A DNA stretch of 64,000 nt from Oryzicola mucosus (GTDB taxonomy: Bacteria > Pseudomonadota > Alphaproteobacteria > Rhizobiales > Rhizobiaceae): assembly GCF_014534685.1 (NCBI RefSeq), contig NZ_JACVVX010000008.1, positions 106,540-170,539 on the forward strand, written 5' to 3'. Shown piece by piece: positions 39,548 through 48,177 of the stretch. Positions within the stretch are counted from its first letter, which is position 1. Each line of letters starts with the position of its first letter. Under the pieces are notes generated by a model, which was given only the letters and a program-made list of their open reading frames with translations, was not told where the DNA came from and searched no databases. The position numbers were made by a program, and so were the translations under genes.

Positions 39548-40993
39548 ATGACCGAAGACCCGCGCTATGGAACACTTCGGCTGTTCATCGATGGGCATTG
39601 GCTCGACGCGGGCACCCGCGTCACCGAGGATGTCATCAACCCGGCGTCCGGCGAAGCCATCGCCGCCCTGCCGCACGCCAGCCGCGACGATATCGATGCG
39701 GCGGCGCGGGCAGCGGATAGAACCTTCAAGCCATGGAAAGCTCTTCCCGCTTACGACCGAGCCAAAATCATCCGCAAGGCGGCCGACCTCCTGCGCGAGC
39801 GGGTCGAACCCATCGCCCGGCTGGTGGTTCTGGAACAGGGCAAGCCCATCTTGGAGGCGCGGCAGGAGGTGTTGGCCGCCGCGGACATCTTCGACTGGAC
39901 GGCCGATGAAGGCAGACGCACCTACGGCCGCATCGTGCCGTCGCGCATGCCGGGCGCGCGCTGGCTGGTGACGAAAGAGCCGGTCGGCCCGGTCGCGGCC
40001 TTCACGCCGTGGAACATTCCGATCGTCATCCCCGCGCGCAAAATCTCGGCTGCACTCGCCGTCGGCTGTACCATGGTCATCAAGCCTTCGGAGGAGACGC
40101 CTGCCTCGGTGCTGGAGCTCGCCCGCGCCCTGGATGACGCCGGCCTGCCCAAAGGCGTGCTCAATGTCGTATACGGTGTTCCGGCCGAGGTGTCCGAACA
40201 TCTGATCGCGCATCCGGCGATCCGCAAGATCACCTTCACCGGCTCCATAAGCGTCGGACAGGAACTGGCGAAGCTCGCGGCCCAGGCGGGAGTCAAGCGC
40301 GCGACGATGGAGCTCGGCGGCCACGCGCCGGTTCTGGTGTTCGAAGATGCCGATCTCGACCACGCGGTGCGGTCGATGGTCGCCGCCAAATATCGCAATG
40401 CCGGCCAGGTCTGTGTCTCGCCTACACGGTTTTATATCCACGAAAGCCTGCATGACAGGTTCGTCGAAGGCTTCGCCAGCGCCGCGAAGGCGATCAAGCT
40501 GGGCGACGGGCTCGACGCCGCCACCGGCATGGGGCCTCTCGCCAACCCGCGTCGAACCGCGGCTATGGAGCGTCTCGTTGTAGACGCCGTCGATCGTGGA
40601 GCGAAGCTGGTGACTGGCGGGGAGCGAAGCGGCAACCGCGGGTATTTCTTCCAGCCAACGGTGCTTGCCAACGTGCCGACAGAAGCTCGTGCGATGAACG
40701 AGGAACCCTTTGGCCCGATGGCGATCACCTCGTCTTTCTCGTCGTTCGACGAAGCCATAGAGCAGGCCAACCGGCTGCCCTTCGGCCTGGCCTCCTACGC
40801 CTTCACCACATCGGGCAAGACCGCTGGGATGGTTGCGGACGCGTTGGAGGCGGGCATGGTCGGCCTCAACAACAATTTCATCAACATGCCCGAAACGCCG
40901 TTCGGCGGGGTGAAGCAAAGCGGCTACGGCAGCGAAGGCGGTACCGAGGGCATGGACGCCTACCTCACCACCAAATTCGTCAGCCAGACGTGA
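39548..40993 (+). CDS. Aldehyde dehydrogenase, probable vanillin/hydroxybenzaldehyde dehydrogenase
   Basis: A 481-residue NAD(P)-dependent aldehyde dehydrogenase. It shows FTPWNIPIVIPARK, catalytic Glu in MELGGHAP and Cys in AGQVCVSPTRF. It follows the FerA-like ligase by 30 bases with GGGGAGGG before the ATG and precedes a second hydratase-lyase, so it should oxidise the vanillin or 4-hydroxybenzaldehyde they release. It closely resembles the aldehyde dehydrogenase at 17.4 kb, which implies duplication within the island. Confidence 0.9.
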   Translation: MTEDPRYGTLRLFIDGHWLDAGTRVTEDVINPASGEAIAALPHASRDDIDAAARAADRTFKPWKALPAYDRAKIIRKAADLLRERVEPIARLVVLEQGKPILEARQEVLAAADIFDWTADEGRRTYGRIVPSRMPGARWLVTKEPVGPVAAFTPWNIPIVIPARKISAALAVGCTMVIKPSEETPASVLELARALDDAGLPKGVLNVVYGVPAEVSEHLIAHPAIRKITFTGSISVGQELAKLAAQAGVKRATMELGGHAPVLVFEDADLDHAVRSMVAAKYRNAGQVCVSPTRFYIHESLHDRFVEGFASAAKAIKLGDGLDAATGMGPLANPRRTAAMERLVVDAVDRGAKLVTGGERSGNRGYFFQPTVLANVPTEARAMNEEPFGPMAITSSFSSFDEAIEQANRLPFGLASYAFTTSGKTAGMVADALEAGMVGLNNNFINMPETPFGGVKQSGYGSEGGTEGMDAYLTTKFVSQT

Positions 40994-41003
40994 GGATACC
41001 GAC

Positions 41004-41864
41004 ATGACATCCGATATGACCCATAAGGACAGCCGGCCCGAACCCTGGGGCAAGGACGTGCTCGTCGAATTCGAGGACGGCATTGCCTGGGTCAAGCTCA
41101 ATCGCCCGGAAAAGCGCAACGCGATGAGCGTCGGCCTCGCCGAGGAGATGAACAAGGTTCTGGACGCGCTGGAGATCGACGAGCGCTGCGGCGTCATCGT
41201 CCTGACCGGCATGGGCGAGGCCTTCTCCGCCGGCATGGACCTCAAGGACTTCTTCCGCGCCACCGATGGCGTGAGCGATATCGAGCGCATGCGCGCCTAT
41301 CGTTCGACCCGCGCCTGGCAGTGGCGCACGCTGATGCACTATTCCAAGCCGACCATCGCCATGGTCAATGGCTGGTGCTTCGGCGGCGCCTTCACGCCGC
41401 TGATATGCTGCGATCTCGCTATCGCCTCGGAAGACGCGGTGTTCGGCCTGTCGGAGATCAACTGGGGCGTGATACCGGGGGGCGTTGTCTCCAAGGCGAT
41501 CTCGACCCTGATGAACGACCGCAAGGCGCTCTACTATGTGATGACCGGGGAACAGTTCGGCGGCAAGATCGCCGAGCAGCTGGGCCTGGTCAACGAGGCG
41601 GTTCCGGCCGACCGGTTGAGAGAGCGTACGGTCGAGTTGTGCAAGGTGCTGCTGGCTAAGAACCCGACCGTGCTGCGCCAGGCGCGGATGGCCTATAAAT
41701 ATGTGCGCGAGATGAGCTGGGAAGAATCGGCGGAATATCTGACGGCCAAGGCCGATCAGACCACATTCGTCGATCCCGAGCGCGGCCGCGCCAAGGGCCT
41801 GTCGCAATTTCTCGACGAGAAGACCTTCCAGCCGGGTCATGGGACGTACAAGCGCGAGGGCTGA
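41004..41864 (+). CDS. p-Hydroxycinnamoyl-CoA hydratase/lyase, copy 2
   Basis: A 286-residue HCHL with VEFEDGIAWVKLNRPEKRNAM, SAGMDLKDFF, NGWCFGGAF and GLSEINWGV. Catalytic Glu (E151) and the HCHL-type Tyr (Y245 in AEYLTAKADQ) are present. Copy 1 and copy 2 are close paralogues differing mainly at the N-terminus and in the segment after the first oxyanion loop, so they may split ferulate-type and coumarate/caffeate-type substrates. It ends the operon, 10 bases after the aldehyde dehydrogenase. Confidence 0.9.
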   Translation: MTSDMTHKDSRPEPWGKDVLVEFEDGIAWVKLNRPEKRNAMSVGLAEEMNKVLDALEIDERCGVIVLTGMGEAFSAGMDLKDFFRATDGVSDIERMRAYRSTRAWQWRTLMHYSKPTIAMVNGWCFGGAFTPLICCDLAIASEDAVFGLSEINWGVIPGGVVSKAISTLMNDRKALYYVMTGEQFGGKIAEQLGLVNEAVPADRLRERTVELCKVLLAKNPTVLRQARMAYKYVREMSWEESAEYLTAKADQTTFVDPERGRAKGLSQFLDEKTFQPGHGTYKREG

Positions 41865-41954
41865 CAGGTCGCACCGGACAACGCCATTGGATCGTCGCGC
41901 GTTGCGTATGCGATGTCGCTTTCATGACCTTGTTTTAACCGCGCCTGTGGTGTC

Positions 41955-42145
41955 ATCCCGGTGTTCAAGGTGCTCGTCGGCACGGTGCCGGAGAGATAAT
42001 TGGGAAGCCGGTTTGATGCCGGCGCTGCCCCCGCAACGGTGGCGGAGTTGACGTTTCGACGGGAGACCACTGGGCCAAAAGCCTGGGAAGGTGTCGAAAC
42101 GGTCCGAAGGGACGGCTCCGGAGCCCGGAAACCAGCCTTGACGTG
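41955..42145 (+). promoter_or_regulatory. Cobalamin (B12) riboswitch
   Basis: The sequence carries the class-I cobalamin aptamer landmarks in order: a GGTG-rich 5' helix, AGATAATTGGGAAGCCGGT, GCCGGCGCTGCCCCCGCAACGGT (read as two halves), ACCACTGG, CCTGGGAAGG, and the B12 box GAGCCCGGAAACCAGCC at 42121-42137. When cobalamin binds, such elements normally switch off expression. It lies in the 411-bp gap before gbcA, on the same strand, with no other gene between; bases 41865-41954 show nothing recognisable. B12 control of betaine demethylation genes is unexpected. Confidence 0.92.
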
Positions 42146-42250
42146 TTGATGAACTCGACTGATCGCGGTGGGCGGTCAAGAGATGGAACGTTCAGGGCGG
42201 TCGGCGACCGCTGCCCCGACGCCCTTCCTTCTCAAATCGCCACCGGTTCA

Positions 42251-42270
42251 GTCCTTGGCTTTGTAAGGAC
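42251..42270 (+). promoter_or_regulatory. Hairpin overlapping the gbcA ribosome-binding site
   Basis: GTCCTT (42251-42256) pairs with AAGGAC (42265-42270) across an 8-nt loop; the right arm is the Shine-Dalgarno of gbcA, whose ATG is at 42276. It could be the translational switch of the cobalamin riboswitch. Confidence 0.5.
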
Positions 42271-42275
42271 AGGAC

Positions 42276-43523
42276 ATGGACGTCCGCAACGAAATGCTGA
42301 GCCTCATTCGCGGTCGCCGCGAAGGGTTCAGCCTGCCGCAGCCATTCTATCTCGATGAGGCGTTCCACAAGCTGGACATGGAACTGATCTGGTATCGGGA
42401 CTGGCTCTTTGCCGGCCACGATTGCGAAATCGCCAAGCCGGGCAGCTTCTTCACCATCCAGGTCGGCGATTATCCTGTCGTGGTTGTGCGCGGTCGTGAC
42501 GGCGTCATTCGCGCGTTCCACAATTCGTGCCGGCACCGCGGCAGCAGGGTCTGCAACACCGAGAGGGGAACATCAGCGCGTCTGGTCTGTCCGTATCATC
42601 AATGGACCTATGATCTCGACGGCTCGCTGGTGTTTGCCCGACAGATGGCCGACAGTTTCGACAAGGCCGACTTCAGCCTGAAACCGGTGGCCTGCGAGAG
42701 CGTCGCCGGCTATATCTTCATCTGCGTTGCCGAGCGTCCCGCTGATTTCGCGCCGTTTCGTACGCTGATGGAGCCCTATTTCGCGCCCCACAATCTGACG
42801 GGCGCAAAGGTCGCCTACGAAAGCACCATCATCGAAAAGGGCAATTGGAAGCTGGTCTGGGAAAACAACCGCGAGTGCTATCATTGCGCCGCCAATCATC
42901 CGGAACTCTGCAAGACATTTCCCGAAGCTCCCAACGTCACGGGCGTCAACGGCGCAGATAGCGACCCCGAAATGCAGGCGCATTGGGCGAAGTGCGAGGC
43001 GGTCGGGCTGCCGTCGCGCTTCCGCATCGACGGGGAGGGCCAGTATCGCGCCACGCGCGCGCCTCTGCTGCGCGATGCGGTCAGCTACACGACGACCGGC
43101 AAGCGCGCCGTCCGCAAGAATCTGTCTGAGAAGGTTGCCGCGGATCGCATCGGCGCGCTGATGCTGTATCACTATCCGACCACCTGGAACCATGTGCTCG
43201 TCGACCATGCGGTGACGTTCCGCGTGCTGCCGATCAGCGCGACCGAAACGGCGGTTACCACCAAATGGCTGGTCCATGGGGATGCGGTCGAAGGCGTCGA
43301 CTACGATCTCAAGGACCTCATCCACGTCTGGACGGAAACCAACGACGAGGACCGGCGCATCGTCGAGGAGAATGCGTTCGGCATCAAGTCTCCCGCCTAT
43401 GAGCCGGGTCCATATTCCGAGTTGCATGAAGGCGGCGTCATCCAGTTTGTCGACTGGTACACGCGCTTCATGGAAACGCGCCTGGTCGAAGGCGAAAAAC
43501 CTGCCTTGCGCAACGTCGCCTGA
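42276..43523 (+). CDS. gbcA: Glycine betaine demethylase/monooxygenase, Rieske oxygenase subunit (GbcA)
   Basis: A 415-residue Rieske non-haem iron oxygenase. The Rieske ligands are C85, H87, C105 and H108 (CRHRGSRVCN ... CPYHQW). The mononuclear iron site includes H203 and H208 (NNRECYHCAANH). The C-terminal TTKWLVHGDAVEGVDYD and YEPGPYSELHE closely match GbcA of Pseudomonas, and the FSLPQPFY start does too. The enzyme removes one methyl group of glycine betaine, giving dimethylglycine and formaldehyde, with electrons from GbcB. Length and motifs do not fit vanillate O-demethylase VanA (about 350 residues). It is preceded by a cobalamin riboswitch. Confidence 0.9.
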   Translation: MDVRNEMLSLIRGRREGFSLPQPFYLDEAFHKLDMELIWYRDWLFAGHDCEIAKPGSFFTIQVGDYPVVVVRGRDGVIRAFHNSCRHRGSRVCNTERGTSARLVCPYHQWTYDLDGSLVFARQMADSFDKADFSLKPVACESVAGYIFICVAERPADFAPFRTLMEPYFAPHNLTGAKVAYESTIIEKGNWKLVWENNRECYHCAANHPELCKTFPEAPNVTGVNGADSDPEMQAHWAKCEAVGLPSRFRIDGEGQYRATRAPLLRDAVSYTTTGKRAVRKNLSEKVAADRIGALMLYHYPTTWNHVLVDHAVTFRVLPISATETAVTTKWLVHGDAVEGVDYDLKDLIHVWTETNDEDRRIVEENAFGIKSPAYEPGPYSELHEGGVIQFVDWYTRFMETRLVEGEKPALRNVA

Positions 43524-43532
43524 GGCCCGGAC

Positions 43533-44639
43533 ATGAACGCTGTCACAGAAACCAATCTCTATCGTCATCTCGACGAGATGGCGCCCTGGAACGATCGTTT
43601 GCAGGTGCTGGAGGTGATCGGCATCACCGAGGAGGCACCGGAGGTGAAAACCTTCACCTTCCGCTCGGATGCTCAGACCTGGTTTCGCTACAAGCCCGGC
43701 CAGTTCATCACGCTGGAACTGCCTATAGAGGGTGGGCCGGTGATGCGGACCTACACTTTGTCGTCGAGCCCGTCTCGGCCGTTCTCCATCGCCGTGACGG
43801 TGAAGGCCCAGGCCGACAGCATTGGAACGCGCTGGATGTTCAACCATTTCAAGCCCGGTTCAACGGTCAAGGCTTTCGGGCCTGGAGGCACTTTCAGCCA
43901 TCATGAGCACCCAGCCGGGAAATACCTTTTCATATCGGCGGGATCGGGCGTGACTCCGATGATGTCAATGCTGCGTTGGCTGAACGACTGCGCGCCATGG
44001 ACGGACGTCTCCTTCGTCAACTGCGCCCGCAGGCCCGAAGAAATAATCTTCCGCAAGGAACTCGAACTTCTCGGCACCCGCATGCCCGGGCTGTCGCTGG
44101 CCTTTGTGATCGAGGAACGCTCGGCCTCGCGCGAAAGCTGGTTTGGACATATGGGCCGCATCGATGCGGTACGGTTGCCACTGCTCTCTCCCGATTTCCA
44201 GGAGCGTGAAGTCTTTTGCTGCGGACCCGACCCTTTCATGCGCGCGGTGCGCGGCATGCTCGAAGCAGCAGGCTTCGACATGGGGCGTTATCACCAAGAG
44301 AGCTTTGGCGCGCCGCCTGTCGAACCAATACAGCTGTCGGTCGGCGAGGAGATACTGAACCTGGCTTCAGCCGAAACCGGTCAGCCGATCCGGTTTGCCC
44401 AATCCGATGTCGATGCCGAATGCCTCGCCGGCCAGACCATCCTTCAGGCGGCACGCGCCAGCGGGGTCCGTATTCCCGCTGCCTGCGAGTTCGGCCTGTG
44501 CGGCACCTGCCGGGTTATGAAGATTTCGGGCGATGTCGAGATGGAGCACAATGGCGGCATCCTCGACGATCAGATCGCCGAAGGCTACATCCTGGCATGC
44601 TGCTCGAAACCGCTTACAGCGGTTGAGATCGAGGCCTGA
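43533..44639 (+). CDS. gbcB: Glycine betaine demethylase reductase subunit (GbcB)
   Basis: A 368-residue flavin/iron-sulfur reductase. The N-terminal FAD-binding domain shows MRTYTLSSSPSRP; the NAD domain shows ISAGSGVTPMMSML and CCGPDPFM. The C-terminal 2Fe-2S domain has CEFGLCGTC and a later Cys in LACCSKPL. This FAD-NAD-ferredoxin order is that of GbcB and hybrid-cluster-protein reductases. It passes electrons from NADH to the Rieske centre of GbcA. It lies 9 bases after gbcA and ends the riboswitch-controlled transcript, since the next gene is on the other strand. Confidence 0.88.
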   Translation: MNAVTETNLYRHLDEMAPWNDRLQVLEVIGITEEAPEVKTFTFRSDAQTWFRYKPGQFITLELPIEGGPVMRTYTLSSSPSRPFSIAVTVKAQADSIGTRWMFNHFKPGSTVKAFGPGGTFSHHEHPAGKYLFISAGSGVTPMMSMLRWLNDCAPWTDVSFVNCARRPEEIIFRKELELLGTRMPGLSLAFVIEERSASRESWFGHMGRIDAVRLPLLSPDFQEREVFCCGPDPFMRAVRGMLEAAGFDMGRYHQESFGAPPVEPIQLSVGEEILNLASAETGQPIRFAQSDVDAECLAGQTILQAARASGVRIPAACEFGLCGTCRVMKISGDVEMEHNGGILDDQIAEGYILACCSKPLTAVEIEA

Positions 44640-44714
44640 GGGCAGACTTATCCATCGGATGGTCGTCTAACTCCAGTGCGACCGCCGAAAAGAAGCCGCG
44701 ACTTCGATGCCGCG

Positions 44715-45455
44715 TTACCCTGCCGTATCGCCATTGTCCGGCTTGATTCTCGACGTCTCATCCAAGGCAGACCGTCGGGAGATGGTTTTGGGTGGACGCG
44801 CTTTATAGACCGGCAGCCTCCAGCCGAACTGCAGCGATCCGGCGCGGAGCAGGAAGGTTACGCCTGAAGCGCTCATCAGCGAAAGCGTCTCATGGGCAGG
44901 AAGCAGGTGAAGCAACAAGACGCTGGTGAGTGCGCCGGCGAGGCAAGCGCTGACATAAAGATCGCCCTGGCGGAGAACCAGCGGGATTTCGTTGGCAACC
45001 ACGTCCCGCATCAATCCACCGAATGTGCCGGTCGCTACGCCCATGATCAGCACAATAGGCCAGGACGCACCGGAATCGCGGGCGATGCCGACACCCGCAG
45101 CGACCGCGACCGGGAGCGCCAAGGCATCGAGCCAGAGGATCGCGTTGTAGCGTGATTCAAGACGGTGCGCGGTGAAGAAGGTCAACATCGCCGCGGCGCA
45201 GGCGACACCCATATAATGCGGACTTGCGACCCAGAACACCGGGGCGCGGCCCAGCAAAAGGTCGCGCAGCGTTCCGCCGCCCACGCCTGTGAGGCATCCG
45301 AGAAACAGAAACCCGACGATGTCAAGCTGCGCGCGAGACGCCACGATACCGCCGGTCAGTGCAAAGACGAAGACCGCGATCAGGTCGAGGACGGCGTCAA
45401 GCGGCATGGCTTTCTCCCATCTGGCGGGCGGCGCCTGAAACAATCCGGCAATCAC
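44715..45455 (-). CDS. TRIC/UPF0126 family membrane protein
   Basis: A 246-residue inner-membrane protein with two repeats of three transmembrane helices: FVFALTGGIVASRAQLDIVGF with GGTLRDLLLG in the first, then TGTFGGLMRDVVANEIPLVL in the second. The Gly-Gly-x-x-R-D signature in both repeats marks the trimeric intracellular cation channel-like (YadS/YicG) family; some members carry glycine. Given gbcAB next door, whose pathway ends in glycine, a glycine role is possible but unproven. The C-terminal ~40 residues are hydrophilic. Confidence 0.85.
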   Translation of the reverse strand: MIAGLFQAPPARWEKAMPLDAVLDLIAVFVFALTGGIVASRAQLDIVGFLFLGCLTGVGGGTLRDLLLGRAPVFWVASPHYMGVACAAAMLTFFTAHRLESRYNAILWLDALALPVAVAAGVGIARDSGASWPIVLIMGVATGTFGGLMRDVVANEIPLVLRQGDLYVSACLAGALTSVLLLHLLPAHETLSLMSASGVTFLLRAGSLQFGWRLPVYKARPPKTISRRSALDETSRIKPDNGDTAG

Positions 45456-45667
45456 ATATCATTCTTGGCACAGGACAAACCACCAAGGAATTTCCGACAC
45501 GATCTCACCATTGGGGCGCGCAAGGGGGCAGTGCAGCCGTCTACACCATTGAATTTGCGTCCGTTTCTCCACTCTAACGGAGAAAAGAATCTTTCTGTCC
45601 GATTGGGCGGAACCATGCCGGGGCAATGGCGTTTGCAAAAGTATCCCCAAACCTCAGGAGTTTCCAT

Positions 45668-48151
45668 ATGGCCAACCCACACCGTACATTTGGCCAATGG
45701 GCTACGATTGCCTTGGCCGTGGTGATGGGGCTTTTCGGGCTTCCGATCATGCTGGGCGGTGTATGGCTGATCACCTTGGGCGGCTCCTGGTACTATGCCT
45801 TCGCCGGCCTGGGCCTGCTGGTCTCGGCCTATTTCCTGTTTCGCCAATCCATGGCTGGTGTTTCGGTCTATCTGCTCACCTTCATAGCCACTGTGGCCTG
45901 GGCGCTATGGGAATCGGGCCTCGATGGCTGGGCCCAGGTGCCTCGCCTTGTGGCGCCCACTGTCATTCTGGTGCTGGTCCTGGCTACAATTCCGGTGTTG
46001 GGCGGACGTTTCAGCGCTCACCGTGGCGCTTTCGCAGCCTCCGCAGCCGCAATCATAGCAATCGGCGCCGCGCTGATTGCTTTGACATCCGGCAGCGAGG
46101 GCACGGCCGTTGCGCAGGAGGTGTCGCCACCGCCAGCAACCCAGGCTCCCGCATCGCAAGCGCCAGATGCCGCAACCTCCGCGCCGCAGACTTCAGCGAC
46201 ATCGTCCCCCGCGGCCTATGCGACTTTGGAAACAGGCGCTGACTGGCCGGCTTATGGCGGAACGCACCGTGCCACGCGTTATTCGCCGCTTGATCAAATA
46301 ACAGCTGAAAATGTCGGCAAGCTGGAGAAAATCTGGGAGTTCCGCACAGGCGATCTTCCGAAGGATGGAGAGCCTTTCGGCAATCAGAACACGCCCGTCA
46401 AGGTCGGCAATCGGCTCTATTTGTGCTCGGCCCTGAACAAGATCAGCGCCTTGGATGCGGCGACGGGAGCGGAATTCTGGACCTACGATCCGAAAACGCC
46501 GGCCGACGCAATCGGCTACAATGCGTCCTGTCGCGGGGTGGTCTATTTCGAGGACACAACCGCCGAAGCCGGTTCGCTCTGCGCCGCCCGCATCGTCAAT
46601 CTGACCCACGATGCGCGGATGATTGCCCTCGACACCGAGACGGGCCAGCTGTGCCCTAACTTCGGCAATGGCGGCATCGTCAATCTGCTCGAAGGCATTG
46701 GAGATACTGCCCCTGGTTTCTATGCGCCGACCTCACCGCCGACGCTCGTGCGTGACGTGCTGGTAGTCGGCAGCCAGGTCAGCGACGGCCAGACCCGTGA
46801 AGCTCCCTCGGGCGTTATTCGCGGTTTCAATGCGGTGACCGGTGAGCTTGATTGGGCCTGGGACATGGGCCGTCCTGATGAGAAAGGCTTGCCGCCGCAA
46901 GGCGAGGTCTACACGCCGGGCACGCCCAATGTCTGGACGATTGCTTCCGGCGACGACGAACTCGGCCTGGTCTATCTGCCCATGGGCAATTCGGCCGTTG
47001 ATTATTGGGGCGGCGACCGCTCCGACGCGGAGAACACTTATTCGACAGCCATCGTAGCGCTGGACGTAGAAACAGGCGACGTCGCCTGGCATTACCAGAC
47101 GGTGCATTACGACGTGTGGGACTATGACCTTGGCGGTCAGGGGACCCTGGTGGACTTTCCAACCGAAAATGGTCCGGTACCCGCCATCGTCATGCCTTCC
47201 AAGCAGGCCCAGTTCTACATTCTCAACCGGGCGACCGGTGAGCCCCTTGTCACCATAGAGGAGCGTCCGGCGCCTCAGGGCGGCGTGGAGCCCGAGCGCT
47301 TGTCGCCGACCCAACCCTATGTAACGGATTTTCCCAATCTGCTGAAACCGGACCTGACCGAAGCAGACATGTGGGGCGCAACGCCGCTCGACCAGTTGTG
47401 GTGCCGCATCCAGTTTCGTCAGGCGAGCTACGCGGGTGTCTATACGCCGCCCACCGTCGATCAGCCATGGATTCAGTTTCCCGGCTACAATGGCGGATCG
47501 GATTGGGGCGGTGTCGCCATCGATCCCATAAAGGGCATCATGATTGCCAACTACAACAACATGCCGAATTTCAACCAGCTGGTGCCGCGCGAGACCATCG
47601 ATGAACTTGGTATCCTGCCGATCACCGATCCGAACTACGATCCGGACGCCGGCGGCGGCTCGCATGGCAGCATCAGCCCGCAAGCGTTGTCGCCTTACGG
47701 CATTCGTGTGAATGCCGGATGGCGGGTTCCGCTTACCGGTTTGCTGTGCAAGCAGCCGCCTTATGGAGGCATTGCGGCCATCGATTTGAACACACGAGAA
47801 GTTTTGTGGGATCGTCCTTTCGGGACTGCGCGCAAGAACGGGCCGTTTGGCATCCCTTCCATGTTGCCGATCGAGATCGGTACGCCGAACAATGGCGGCG
47901 GATTCATCACGGCCTCAGGTTTGTTCTTCATCGCGGCCGCGACAGACGACCTCTTGCGTGCAATCGATATCAAGACCGGCAAAGAAGTGTGGCAGGTTGC
48001 GCTACCGGCTGGCGGTCAGGCGACACCGATGACCTATGAGGCCGGCGGACGGCAGATCGTCGTCATCAATGCTGGCGGACACGACTTCATGGAGACGGCC
48101 ATCGGCGATTACTTCATCGCCTATGCCTTGCCGAAGAGCGAAGCGCCCTAG
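45668..48151 (+). CDS. Membrane-bound PQQ-dependent dehydrogenase, glucose/quinate/shikimate family
   Basis: About 827 residues. The N-terminal ~150 residues hold five hydrophobic segments, followed by an Ala/Pro/Gln-rich linker and a periplasmic eight-bladed propeller. Hallmarks are DWPAYGGTHRATRYSPLDQI at the propeller start, RGVVYFED, HYQTVHYDVWDYDLGGQG, DWGGVAIDP and GGGSHGSISPQALSPYG. It oxidises glucose or quinate/shikimate in the periplasm and feeds ubiquinone. The ATG at 45668 has AGGAG at proper distance; the longer frame from 45626 lacks this. The adjacent oxidase cluster may be the electron sink. Confidence 0.88.
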   Translation: MANPHRTFGQWATIALAVVMGLFGLPIMLGGVWLITLGGSWYYAFAGLGLLVSAYFLFRQSMAGVSVYLLTFIATVAWALWESGLDGWAQVPRLVAPTVILVLVLATIPVLGGRFSAHRGAFAASAAAIIAIGAALIALTSGSEGTAVAQEVSPPPATQAPASQAPDAATSAPQTSATSSPAAYATLETGADWPAYGGTHRATRYSPLDQITAENVGKLEKIWEFRTGDLPKDGEPFGNQNTPVKVGNRLYLCSALNKISALDAATGAEFWTYDPKTPADAIGYNASCRGVVYFEDTTAEAGSLCAARIVNLTHDARMIALDTETGQLCPNFGNGGIVNLLEGIGDTAPGFYAPTSPPTLVRDVLVVGSQVSDGQTREAPSGVIRGFNAVTGELDWAWDMGRPDEKGLPPQGEVYTPGTPNVWTIASGDDELGLVYLPMGNSAVDYWGGDRSDAENTYSTAIVALDVETGDVAWHYQTVHYDVWDYDLGGQGTLVDFPTENGPVPAIVMPSKQAQFYILNRATGEPLVTIEERPAPQGGVEPERLSPTQPYVTDFPNLLKPDLTEADMWGATPLDQLWCRIQFRQASYAGVYTPPTVDQPWIQFPGYNGGSDWGGVAIDPIKGIMIANYNNMPNFNQLVPRETIDELGILPITDPNYDPDAGGGSHGSISPQALSPYGIRVNAGWRVPLTGLLCKQPPYGGIAAIDLNTREVLWDRPFGTARKNGPFGIPSMLPIEIGTPNNGGGFITASGLFFIAAATDDLLRAIDIKTGKEVWQVALPAGGQATPMTYEAGGRQIVVINAGGHDFMETAIGDYFIAYALPKSEAP

Positions 48152-48177
48152 TTGGCGTTGTATCGAAAAGGATCTGT

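Noticed and set aside
36529..41864. Generic enoyl-CoA hydratases of beta-oxidation for the two crotonase genes
   Set aside because: Both carry the HCHL-type Tyr and lie with a FerA-like ligase and a vanillin-type dehydrogenase.
42276..44639. Rieske pair read as vanillate O-demethylase VanAB to complete the ferulate pathway
   Set aside because: The oxygenase is 415 residues with GbcA-specific C-terminal motifs, and the reductase has FAD-NAD-ferredoxin order of GbcB. VanA is shorter and differs in motifs.
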